A DNA stretch of 64,000 nucleotides from Acinetobacter sp. Ver3 (GTDB taxonomy: Bacteria; Pseudomonadota; Gammaproteobacteria; Pseudomonadales; Moraxellaceae): contig NZ_JFYL01000002.1 of NCBI RefSeq assembly GCF_000632455.1, positions 62,001-126,000 on the forward strand, written 5' to 3'. Positions 56,754 to 64,000 of the stretch are shown piece after piece. Position 1 is the first letter of the stretch. Each line of letters opens with the position of its first letter. Below the pieces are notes generated by a model. The model was not told the DNA's origin and searched no databases. It was given only the letters and a program-made list of their open reading frames with translations. Both the position numbers and the translations under genes were made by a program.

Positions 56754-56857
56754 TGTTTTTATAACAGGCAAGTTTGCCCTGCCAAAAAACAAAAGTCAGT
56801 ATCTTTAACGACATGAATTGATGATTGTTTCTGCCAGAAGTTATTGAGCGGATAATT

Positions 56858-56886
56858 TTGCTTTTTGAGGGGGGTTCCTTTAAAAT
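56858..56886 (+). promoter_or_regulatory. Sigma-70 promoter of rpsO
   Basis: TTGCTT (56858-56863), exactly 17 bp, then TAAAAT (56881-56886). The roughly 92-nt leader contains a 7-bp hairpin CTGCTGT / ACGGCAG, possibly involved in S15 autocontrol. Confidence 0.6.
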
Positions 56887-56984
56887 AGCACGCTGCTGTA
56901 GTGATGCACGGCAGTCAATTCCGCTTTGAAGAGCGTCATTGATTTGTATCAAATACTTTTAAATAAGCATCTCGGAGAAATCGA

Positions 56985-57254
56985 ATGGCTTTAACAAACG
57001 CAGATCGCGCAGAGATCATTGCTAAATTTGCTCGCGCTGAAAACGACACTGGTTCACCAGAAGTTCAAGTAGCTCTTTTATCTGCTCAAATCAATGACTT
57101 ACAAGGTCACTTCAAAGAGCACAAACACGACCACCATAGCCGTCGCGGTCTTATCCGTATGGTTAACCAACGTCGTAAGCTTCTTGACTACCTTAAAGGT
57201 AAAGATGCTACTCGTTACAGCGATTTGATTGCTGCTTTAGGTTTACGTCGTTAA
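56985..57254 (+). CDS. rpsO: 30S ribosomal protein S15
   Basis: An 89-residue protein with the S15 signature [14 protein letters not shown] and the rRNA-binding [22 protein letters not shown]15 binds the central domain of 16S rRNA and starts platform assembly. CGGAGAAATCG precedes the ATG. Pnp begins 236 nt downstream, the conserved rpsO-pnp order; in E. coli S15 represses its own translation through a leader structure. Confidence 0.98.
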   Translation: MALTNADRAEIIAKFARAENDTGSPEVQVALLSAQINDLQGHFKEHKHDHHSRRGLIRMVNQRRKLLDYLKGKDATRYSDLIAALGLRR

Positions 57255-57318
57255 TTCGATTTAAACTTTATTTTCGGATTATTGCATGTTGAATGCTGTA
57301 TTGCTGAAAACTAAAGGC

Positions 57319-57369
57319 GATCTAGTTTCGACTAGATCATGGGGAAGGGGCGAATAGTTTCGCTCCTTC
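57319..57369 (+). promoter_or_regulatory. Tandem hairpins in the rpsO-pnp leader
   Basis: Hairpin 1: perfect GATCTAGT / ACTAGATC with a TTCG loop (57319-57338). Hairpin 2: GAAGGGGCGAA / TTCGCTCCTTC with one G-T pair and a TAGT loop (57344-57369). In E. coli an RNase III-cleaved stem in the pnp leader mediates PNPase autocontrol; these may play the same role or act as a partial terminator after rpsO. Confidence 0.55.
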
Positions 57370-57490
57370 TTTGTGTTTAAAAATAGTGTTTCTAGTGAGG
57401 TCGGCTTCTAAGCTTTGTCATTTAAAACCTGTGTTGTGAATGCCAAACCTTAGGGGTCTCCACTAGAATAAAATCAGGAAAAAATAGAAC

Positions 57491-59584
57491 ATGTCGATGT
57501 TTAATATTATTCGTAAAGAATTCCAATTCGGTCAGCACCAAGTTGTGCTTGAAACAGGCCGTGTGGCGCGTCAAGCAAATACAGTAGTGATTACCATGGG
57601 TGGTGTGACTGTATTGGTTGCTGTTGTTGCTCAACCGACTGCGAAAGCAGGTCAAGACTTTTTCCCATTGACTGTTAACTACCAAGAAAAACAATATGCT
57701 GCAGGTCGTATCCCAGGTGGTTATGGTAAGCGTGAAGGCCGTGCATCTGAAGCTGAAACTTTAATTTCACGTTTGATCGACCGCCCAATTCGTCCGTTGT
57801 TCCCAGAAGGTTATTACAACGAAATCCAAGTGACTGCGACAGTTGTATCATCTGACAAAACAATGGAAGCTGACATTGCTGCAATGTTAGGTACTTCTGC
57901 TGCACTTGCAATTGCAGGTACACCTTTCCGTGGTCCAATTGGTGCTGCACGTGTCGGTTTAATCAACGGTGAATACGTTCTTAACCCAAGCCACGAACAA
58001 CTTGCTCAATCTGATCTTGATCTTGTCGTTGCGGGTACTGAAGCTGCTGTACTTATGGTTGAATCAGAAGCGAAAGAACTTTCTGAAGACCAAATGTTGG
58101 GCGCAGTTCTTTTTGGTCATGACGAAATGCAAATTGCAATTCAAGCAATCAAAGAATTCGCAGCAGCAGCGGGTGCAACAGAGTCTACTTGGACTGCACC
58201 AACTAAAAATGAAGAACTTCAAGCAAAATTAAAAGAAGCATTTGAAGCGAAAATCTCTGAAGCATACACGATTGCGGTTAAGCAAGACCGTTATGCAGCA
58301 CTTGATGCACTTCATGCTGAAGCAATTGCGCAATTCGTTCCTGAAAATGATGAAACAGGTATTGCTGATGAAGTGAACGAATTATTTGAAGACCTTAAAT
58401 ATCGTACAGTTCGTGACAATATCTTGTCTGGTAAAACACGTATTGATGGTCGTGATACTAAAACTGTTCGTGCAATCGACGTACAAGTTGGCGTGTTAGA
58501 TCGTGCGCACGGTTCTGCATTGTTCACACGTGGTGAAACTCAAGCGTTAGTAACGACGACTTTAGGTAATACACGTGATGCATTAATGGTGGATACCCTT
58601 GCAGGTACGAAGACTGATAACTTCATGCTTCACTACAACTTCCCTGCATACTCTGTAGGTGAAACTGGTCGTGAATCTGGTCCTAAACGTCGTGAAATTG
58701 GTCATGGTCGTTTGGCACGTCGTGGTGTTCAAGCAGTTCTTCCACCAGCTGATCGCTTCCCGTACGTGATTCGTATCGTATCTGACATCACTGAATCGAA
58801 TGGTTCGTCTTCAATGGCGTCTGTGTGTGGTGCTTCTTTATCACTTATGGATGCAGGTGTTCCACTTAAAGCGCCAGTTGCAGGTATTGCAATGGGTCTA
58901 GTGAAAGAAGGTGAACGTTTCGCAGTTCTTTCAGACATTCTAGGTGACGAAGATCACCTTGGCGACATGGACTTTAAAGTAGCAGGTTCTGCAAACGGTA
59001 TTACTGCACTTCAAATGGACATCAAGATCGAAGGTATTACTGAAGAGATCATGGAAGTTGCATTGAATCAAGCGTATGCAGGTCGTATGCATATCTTGAA
59101 TGAGATGAATCAAGTGATTTCACGTGCTCGTCCTGAAATCTCAATGCACGCACCAACATTCCAAGTGATCAGCATCAATCCTGATAAGATCCGTGACGTG
59201 ATTGGTAAAGGCGGCGCAACTATTCGTCAAATCACTGAAGAAACCAAAGCAGCGATCGATATTGAAGATAACGGTACAGTACGTGTATTTGGTGAAACTA
59301 AAGCAGCGGCAATGGCTGCAGTAGCGAAAATCCAAGCGCTTACAGCAGAAATTGAACCAGGTACAATTTACACAGGTAAAGTCATTCGTATCGTTGAATT
59401 CGGTGCGTTCGTCAATATCCTTCCTGGTACTGATGGCTTGCTTCACATTTCACAAATCTCGAACGAGCGTATTGCGAATGTGACAGACGTTCTTACTGAA
59501 GGTCAAGAAGTTAAGGTACAAGTTGCGGATGTTGATAACCGTGGTCGTATCAAACTTACAATGAAAGACATTGAACAAGCTTAA
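57491..59584 (+). CDS. pnp: Polynucleotide phosphorylase
   Basis: A 697-residue 3'-5' phosphorolytic exoribonuclease of the RNA degradosome. Two RNase PH-like domains flank a helical linker: the first has the [18 protein letters not shown] motif, the second [19 protein letters not shown] and [20 protein letters not shown] domain ([14 protein letters not shown], about residue 565) and a C-terminal S1 domain ([19 protein letters not shown]) follow. ATG 57491 and 57497 are both possible; AGGAA lies 11 nt before the first. Confidence 0.98.
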   Translation: MSMFNIIRKEFQFGQHQVVLETGRVARQANTVVITMGGVTVLVAVVAQPTAKAGQDFFPLTVNYQEKQYAAGRIPGGYGKREGRASEAETLISRLIDRPIRPLFPEGYYNEIQVTATVVSSDKTMEADIAAMLGTSAALAIAGTPFRGPIGAARVGLINGEYVLNPSHEQLAQSDLDLVVAGTEAAVLMVESEAKELSEDQMLGAVLFGHDEMQIAIQAIKEFAAAAGATESTWTAPTKNEELQAKLKEAFEAKISEAYTIAVKQDRYAALDALHAEAIAQFVPENDETGIADEVNELFEDLKYRTVRDNILSGKTRIDGRDTKTVRAIDVQVGVLDRAHGSALFTRGETQALVTTTLGNTRDALMVDTLAGTKTDNFMLHYNFPAYSVGETGRESGPKRREIGHGRLARRGVQAVLPPADRFPYVIRIVSDITESNGSSSMASVCGASLSLMDAGVPLKAPVAGIAMGLVKEGERFAVLSDILGDEDHLGDMDFKVAGSANGITALQMDIKIEGITEEIMEVALNQAYAGRMHILNEMNQVISRARPEISMHAPTFQVISINPDKIRDVIGKGGATIRQITEETKAAIDIEDNGTVRVFGETKAAAMAAVAKIQALTAEIEPGTIYTGKVIRIVEFGAFVNILPGTDGLLHISQISNERIANVTDVLTEGQEVKVQVADVDNRGRIKLTMKDIEQA

Positions 59585-59601
59585 TCATTTAAGCTAATTC
59601 T

Positions 59602-59650
59602 AAGCCTTGTGTGGTGCTTCGTTTAAACGAGTGTTACACAAGGCTTTTTT
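59602..59650 (+). terminator. Terminator of pnp
   Basis: An 11-bp stem AAGCCTTGTGT / ACACAAGGCTT with a 23-nt loop holding CGTTTAAACG, followed by seven T. It lies 17 nt after pnp. Confidence 0.85.
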
Positions 59651-59690
59651 TATGGCACGATCAAAATGTTCTCATTTAAAAATAACTAAA

Positions 59691-60923
59691 ATGCAAAAGT
59701 TTAATTATTATTATCATCAAGGTGACGGGTATATTTATCTGAGTGAAGAATTATCGACTGATGTTGATGCAGAATTTATATGGTTGAGTTTTGAACGCCA
59801 CGAATTGATTCAAAATACAGAGACGTGGCAACGATATATTTTTGAGAACACTGGAATTCTGTTGAACGAATTTCATCTTAAAGATATTCAAAACCTTGAG
59901 CATCCTTGCGTATTTGATGCATTGGATGATTATGATTTGTTGATCTTTAAAAAATTAATCACCCCAGATGACCACATACAAATTCAGAATGGTCATTCAG
60001 CTGAACAACAAACTGCGGACATTGTTACAACGCCGGTAAGTTTTGTCATGACATCAAATGTTTTAATCACAGTGCATGAACGAGGTAATCGTGTATTTGA
60101 AACATATCTTGAAAGAGTGCAGGCGATTCAAACACGACCTATAGAGCAACAAAATATTCCACGAAAATTAGCACAGAGTCCTGTAGATATTGTGCTTAGA
60201 TTACTGAATATGATGGTGGATGGCTATTTAGGTTTACGTGTGCCACTAACCAAACGTGTGGAATTTTGGCAAAGAGAACTATTACAAGGAAATCAAAAAT
60301 TTAATCGATGGAATCAACTGCTGCAAGAGATCACCGCTTTTCAACAAGTTGAAAATTTGTGTGAAGAACAGGTTGAATGCCTACAAGAATTAAGAGATGA
60401 AATTGTCGAAAATTATCATCATATTAAAGCTAAACGTAAGGCAGAGAAGCAAAATTTAATGCTCGTCCGAATGGATGATTTAATTAGCCATATTGAAAGA
60501 ATACAAAAGCACAGTGTTCGGTTAAACCATGCAGTACAAGCCGCTATCGATTTGCACTTTTCAGCAGTGGCCAATCAAACCAATGAAAATATGAGAATTT
60601 TAGCAATTATCACCGCTGTATTTGCACCACTGACTCTTCTTACAGGTATTTACGGAATGAACTTTGAATTTATTCCAGGATTAAACTCACCGCATGGCTT
60701 TTGGTATATGCTCACAGCCATGTGTGTGACAACACTTTTGTTAATTTGGTATTTTTATCGTAGACAAATGGTCGGGCGCGGTGAAAAAAGTGTGATGGAA
60801 TTGTTGGCTCAACAAAACCAGCAGCAACAACTCGGTTTGTTTGCATTTTTGGAGTATGAACCGATTCAAAAAACATTGAAAGGTACGCTCCGAGAAATGG
60901 GACGTTGGACTCGATTAAAATAG
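59691..60923 (+). CDS. CorA/ZntB-family divalent cation transporter
   Basis: A protein of about 410 aa: a long soluble N-terminal domain with helices (about 150-330), then two C-terminal transmembrane helices with the family's YGMNF motif ahead of the loop. CorA proteins are pentameric Mg2+ channels and ZntB relatives carry Zn2+; the sequence does not settle which ion. The start is taken at ATG 59691 (MQKFNYYYHQGDG); ATG 59652 is possible. A TTG at 59607 lies inside the pnp terminator and is rejected. No strong ribosome binding site is visible. Confidence 0.88.
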   Translation: MQKFNYYYHQGDGYIYLSEELSTDVDAEFIWLSFERHELIQNTETWQRYIFENTGILLNEFHLKDIQNLEHPCVFDALDDYDLLIFKKLITPDDHIQIQNGHSAEQQTADIVTTPVSFVMTSNVLITVHERGNRVFETYLERVQAIQTRPIEQQNIPRKLAQSPVDIVLRLLNMMVDGYLGLRVPLTKRVEFWQRELLQGNQKFNRWNQLLQEITAFQQVENLCEEQVECLQELRDEIVENYHHIKAKRKAEKQNLMLVRMDDLISHIERIQKHSVRLNHAVQAAIDLHFSAVANQTNENMRILAIITAVFAPLTLLTGIYGMNFEFIPGLNSPHGFWYMLTAMCVTTLLLIWYFYRRQMVGRGEKSVMELLAQQNQQQQLGLFAFLEYEPIQKTLKGTLREMGRWTRLK

Positions 60924-61005
60924 TCAACGTCACATAAGGCACTTATGCTTTAAGTCAGAATGATAAGTGCCAGATTCACCGTTATTTTATAATATTAAAT
61001 TGAAA

Positions 61006-61269
61006 TTACTGAGTAAGGTTCGTCTGCGCTTGTTTGAGCAAACGATACATTTCATCTTTTAATTTAAGTTTTTTTCGCTTTAGAAACTCAATATCATCAT
61101 TAATTACATTAACTGGATTTAGTTCCAAATGCGTAATTTCATGATCTAGCGTTTCATGTTCCTCGAAAATTTTAGCGAAGTGAGGGTTTTCTTCTCTTAA
61201 AGGCTGAATAAGTTCACGGAACTCAGGGAAAAGGTTTTTCAGCTTTTTATTGCATTCTTTAACTTTCAT
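61006..61269 (-). CDS. YdcH/DUF465-family small protein
   Basis: An 87-residue helical, charged protein. HETLDHEITHLE followed by IEFLKRKKLKLKDEMYRLL is the conserved core of PF04325 (DUF465, YdcH). Function is unknown. It lies 76 nt downstream of the cbpAM pair on the same strand, beyond a terminator-like hairpin. Confidence 0.85.
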   Translation of the reverse strand: MKVKECNKKLKNLFPEFRELIQPLREENPHFAKIFEEHETLDHEITHLELNPVNVINDDIEFLKRKKLKLKDEMYRLLKQAQTNLTQ

Positions 61270-61304
61270 TGATGGTTTAATCCTTTCATTCTAATCAATA
61301 AAAA

Positions 61305-61334
61305 ATAAATGCATGTAACAGTACATGCATTTAT
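61305..61334 (-). terminator. Terminator of cbpA-cbpM
   Basis: A perfect 13-bp stem ATAAATGCATGTA / TACATGCATTTAT with an ACAG loop; on the minus strand a T-rich tail follows. It lies 12 nt after the cbpM stop. Confidence 0.75.
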
Positions 61335-61345
61335 GTGGGCTTGCT

Positions 61346-61672
61346 TTATTTGAAGTATTTCACTTGCTTGCGCAATTGTTGTACTTCATCTATCAGATCC
61401 ATCATCATGGCGACGGCAGGGAGACTTGCTTCAAAATCCCGTTGCAAGCGATAAGCTCTCCGTGCTCGAGTAAGTTCTTCACCAAAAAATTGATGGATTT
61501 TTTGCTCAGAACGAGCAGGTAGAATCTCATATTCAAGTAATTGCAAAACCCATTCAGGACTTTGTCCGCATGCTTGGGCAAAATGCTTTAAATCAAAAAT
61601 ACATTGGTCATCAATGATTTCAGCCTCTAAATATCCATTTTTGTACACTTCTCGGTACTGAATCGTTGTCAT
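61346..61672 (-). CDS. cbpM: CbpM-like chaperone modulator
   Basis: A 108-residue protein with a MerR-like helix-turn-helix fold: FDLKHFAQACGQSPEWVLQL, an EYEIL segment, and a C-terminal helix with MMDLIDEVQQLRKQV. It matches CbpM, which binds the J domain of CbpA and blocks it. Its start overlaps the end of cbpA by four bases (ATGA), the expected arrangement for a regulator made with its partner. Confidence 0.85.
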   Translation of the reverse strand: MTTIQYREVYKNGYLEAEIIDDQCIFDLKHFAQACGQSPEWVLQLLEYEILPARSEQKIHQFFGEELTRARRAYRLQRDFEASLPAVAMMMDLIDEVQQLRKQVKYFK

Positions 61673-62592
61673 GATTCACCTCCTTCATCACGAGGGTTGA
61701 AATGTGTAAATGCTTGAGCAAATTGCTCATATGCCTGTTTTTGCTGCGGGGATTCTGCTCTTGGATAAACAATATTCAGGATTAGATAAAGGTGTCCCGG
61801 GGGGGAAGAGGGAATCCCTTTTTCTTTAATACGGAGTTGTTTGCCATAAATTGTATGTTGAGGAATGCTGACTTTAATCTTTCCAGAGGGGGTTTTTAGC
61901 TCGATGTCTTGGCCTAAAGCAGCTTCCCAAGGACTAATGTTAATGTGATAGTAAATGTCTGCCTGATCGACATATATGCTGTCAGTGGTTTGATAATGGA
62001 TCTGTATATAAAGATCTCCATTTTCACCGCCCGATAAACCAGCTTGTCCTTGACCTTTGAGCCGAATTTGTTGACCGTTTTTCATCCCTTTCGGGATTCT
62101 AATTTCAAGGGTTTTTCGCTGAACTTCAGGTTGTCCATATGCATTAAAAGTGGGTATACGCAATTGGATGGATTGAGTGACACCTTCAAAAGCGACTTGT
62201 AAGGGCACTTCTATACTGGCATGTTGATCTTCACCACGAATTGGCTGGGATTTATATTGGTGTGAGCGCTGTGCATAACCTCCACCAAAACCTGTACCAA
62301 AACGCCCAAACAAATCTTCAAAGCCAGAAAATTCATGATTTGTATGGTTTTTAGTATCCGAGAAAGGAGACTGACTATTCAACTGATCGAGTTGTTGATC
62401 GTACTCTTGTTTTTTTAAAGGATCACTTAATGTGTCATACGCAGTATTAATCGCCTGCATTTTTTTTTCGGCATCAGGTGCTTGACTGATATCGGGATGG
62501 TATTTCCGAGCCAGTTTTCGATATGATTTTTTTATTTCCTCAGGACTCGCATCGCGATCTAGTCCGAGTTCCTCATAATAATTATTTGCCAT
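61669..62592 (-). CDS. cbpA: CbpA, DnaJ-class co-chaperone
   Basis: A 307-residue J-domain protein. The N-terminal J domain (about 4-68) has YYEELGLDRDASPEEIKKS and the HPD motif (KYHPDIS). A Gly/Phe-rich linker (about 85-110) follows, then the two beta-barrel substrate domains with IPKGMKNGQQIRLKGQG. No zinc-finger CxxCxGxG repeats are present, which separates CbpA from DnaJ. It stimulates DnaK and, with CbpM, can bind curved DNA in other species. Confidence 0.92.
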   Translation of the reverse strand: MANNYYEELGLDRDASPEEIKKSYRKLARKYHPDISQAPDAEKKMQAINTAYDTLSDPLKKQEYDQQLDQLNSQSPFSDTKNHTNHEFSGFEDLFGRFGTGFGGGYAQRSHQYKSQPIRGEDQHASIEVPLQVAFEGVTQSIQLRIPTFNAYGQPEVQRKTLEIRIPKGMKNGQQIRLKGQGQAGLSGGENGDLYIQIHYQTTDSIYVDQADIYYHINISPWEAALGQDIELKTPSGKIKVSIPQHTIYGKQLRIKEKGIPSSPPGHLYLILNIVYPRAESPQQKQAYEQFAQAFTHFNPRDEGGES

Positions 62593-62697
62593 TAAGCAAA
62601 AATAACCGTTGATTAACTTTTAATCATTATGAGCAGACTTTCGAAGACTACAATATGTTCAGATGGTGAATAATTGTTTCAATTTCTTACAACCAAA

Positions 62698-62726
62698 AAA
62701 ATCAGCAAGTAAAACTTGCTGATTTT
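62698..62726 (-). terminator. Terminator of hslO
   Basis: A perfect 13-bp stem AAAATCAGCAAGT / ACTTGCTGATTTT with an AAA loop; the minus-strand tail is T-rich. It lies 20 nt after hslO. Confidence 0.82.
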
Positions 62727-62745
62727 CGAAGAGAACTGTTAAGGA

Positions 62746-63621
62746 TTAACTGAGGTGCTCGCCGAATAGACCGAGTGCTTCTTCAGCAGTAAATCTGTAT
62801 TGAGTGTTACAGAATTGACAGTCCATTGTAATAGGGTTCTGTTGTTCTAAAATTTCACGCACAGATTCAGCACCCACCTGAATTAATGCTGTAGAGCAAC
62901 GCTCTTTAGAACATGTACAGCCAAATTGAAGTTGTTCAGCTTCAGGTAGTCTGACTTCTTCTTCATTATATAAGCGATACAAAATTTCTTGCGCATCTAG
63001 CTCAGTAAGTTCATCTGTTTTTAAAGTTTCAGTGAGCATGGTTAGACGAGGCCAGATATCTTCATCAACCTTTTGCTGCTCTTCATCATTGTTACGCGGT
63101 AACAATTGAATCAAAAGACCACCAGCGCGTTGAGCAGTACTAGCTAAAACGATCTTGGTTGGGATTTGGGCAGATAAATCATAATACTGCATGAGGCATT
63201 TAGCTAAATTCGGCTGATCTAAAGGCACGATACCCTGATAGCGTTCGCCAAATTCAGGTTCAATATTAATAAATAAAACTGGACTGACCAAAGTTTTCAG
63301 AACGATGCTGCTGTCTGATGCTTCTTCAAAACGTGGATCAGCTTCATATTCAGCTAATCCGCGTACTTCACCGAGGTGATTACATTCAGCCATAGCCCAT
63401 TTTAAGGTGCCAGAAGCTTGAATTTGGAGGCTAATACGTCCCTTAATTTTAAGTGTGCTGGCCAACAATGCAGTTGCACTGAGCATTTCGCCCAATAAAA
63501 TTTGAATCGCAGGTGCATAGGCGCGTTGCGCTAAAATTGTTTTAAGCGTATCTTCAAGATGTACGACTTCACCACGAACAGGGCTGTTATCAATAAAAAA
63601 ACGTTGACGTAAATCAGACAT
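62746..63621 (-). CDS. hslO: Hsp33, redox-activated holdase chaperone
   Basis: A 291-residue protein. The C-terminal redox switch has the four zinc-binding cysteines in the CxC and CxxC arrangement (FGCTCSKERC and DCQFCNTQY). The N-terminal dimerisation domain contains LLGEMLSATALLASTLKIKGR and KWAMAECNHLGEVRGLAE. Oxidation of the cysteines releases zinc and turns on chaperone function. ATG 63621 is used because GGAG lies seven nt before it; an in-frame TTG at 63633 overlaps that site. Confidence 0.96.
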   Translation of the reverse strand: MSDLRQRFFIDNSPVRGEVVHLEDTLKTILAQRAYAPAIQILLGEMLSATALLASTLKIKGRISLQIQASGTLKWAMAECNHLGEVRGLAEYEADPRFEEASDSSIVLKTLVSPVLFINIEPEFGERYQGIVPLDQPNLAKCLMQYYDLSAQIPTKIVLASTAQRAGGLLIQLLPRNNDEEQQKVDEDIWPRLTMLTETLKTDELTELDAQEILYRLYNEEEVRLPEAEQLQFGCTCSKERCSTALIQVGAESVREILEQQNPITMDCQFCNTQYRFTAEEALGLFGEHLS

Positions 63622-63671
63622 AAAATTCTCCAAATCCCTGTCTAGATGGTGACGATATTGTAAATCACAAG

Positions 63672-64000
63672 TTAAAATTCTTCATCTCGACAAACATTAA
63701 TTTGGTTTTGCGAGTGCTTAGCGCGTCGTTCTATAGAACTTACTTCAGAATCAATGGTTTCATCTAAACTTTCTAAAAGTGGTTGATGTTGTTGCGCATC
63801 ATTTTCAAAAATTTGTTCGAGTTCCGCTAAGAAATTTCGATAGCTTTCAAAGACTTTTTGATCATCCGTATAGATGCGTTGTTGCTCAGCTAATAGACGC
63901 TCATCATAGTCTCTAAATATTTCAATACTATGTTGAGCATGTTCTTGACTTAAACCTAACGCGGTTAAGGTGCGAAATGCCATACCGAGTGAAGATAGAA
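63672..64000 (-). CDS. C-terminal end of a KefB/KefC-like CPA2 antiporter (partial)
   Basis: The reading frame is open to the window edge, so the 5' part is missing. The tail is helical and acidic; EIFRDYDERLLAEQQ and LAELEQIFENDAQQ resemble the C-terminal extension of KefB/KefC potassium-efflux antiporters (E. coli KefB has a similar ELEEIF block). No transmembrane segment is visible in this fragment, so the identification depends on sequence outside the window. Confidence 0.6.
   Translation of the reverse strand, partial: LSSLGMAFRTLTALGLSQEHAQHSIEIFRDYDERLLAEQQRIYTDDQKVFESYRNFLAELEQIFENDAQQHQPLLESLDETIDSEVSSIERRAKHSQNQINVCRDEEF

Noticed and set aside
59607-59690. N-terminal extension of the CorA-family protein
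   Set aside because: It is encoded by the pnp terminator hairpin and does not look like the protein family.

Overview
The window is a 64 kb piece of a low-GC gammaproteobacterial chromosome. Gene content, gene order and protein sequences point to the genus Acinetobacter: a split dcw cluster ending at mraY, ponA divergent from pilMNOPQ-aroKB, a fused MrpAB antiporter subunit, recCBD without ptrA, and rpsO-pnp. I cannot name the species. Almost all of it reads as core chromosome. I saw no insertion sequence, prophage, CRISPR array, tRNA or rRNA.

Layout. 1-6346 (+): end of rsmH, then ftsL, ftsI, murE, murF, mraY (septal peptidoglycan and precursor synthesis), closed by a terminator. 6414-7223 (+): rlmA. 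7256-9781 (-): ponA (PBP1A). 9950-17939 (+): pilMNOPQ (type IV pilus alignment complex and secretin), aroK, aroB (shikimate pathway) and an unrecognised membrane protein. 18347-24322 (+): gltBD (glutamate synthase), preceded by a gap with a good sigma-54 promoter match and NtrC-like boxes. 24604-25494 (+): a PF10118-type predicted metal-dependent hydrolase. 25527-31743 (-): the Mrp cation/proton antiporter operon. 32058-34946 (-): a UvrD-like helicase followed by an AAA ATPase, function unknown. 35110-35892 (-): hisIE. 35984-40387 (-): ubiE-ubiJ-ubiB and a patatin-like protein. 40612-43549: a FFLEELY-like hypothetical, the polyphosphate:AMP phosphotransferase and a small hypothetical. 43737-52978 (+): recC-recB-recD. 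52979-55430: the most accessory-looking stretch, with a candidate small RNA, an orphan terminator, a small acidic anchored protein and an S8 serine protease split by a frameshift. 55440-56753 (-): a beta-lactamase-fold serine hydrolase. 56985-59584 (+): rpsO-pnp. 59691-60923 (+): a CorA-family transporter. 61006-64000 (-): a DUF465 protein, cbpM-cbpA, hslO and the C-terminal end of a KefB/KefC-like antiporter.

The most interesting points are (i) the sigma-54/NtrC-type control region upstream of gltBD, (ii) a roughly 100-nt candidate small RNA with two mutually exclusive hairpins and its own terminator, next to a second strong terminator that no gene explains, (iii) the secreted subtilase whose catalytic Asp/His and Ser are separated by a one-base frameshift at a G5 run, and (iv) the two-gene helicase-ATPase module, which superficially resembles nuclease/helicase defence pairs but lacks a visible nuclease domain. 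No wholly new system is demonstrated by sequence alone.
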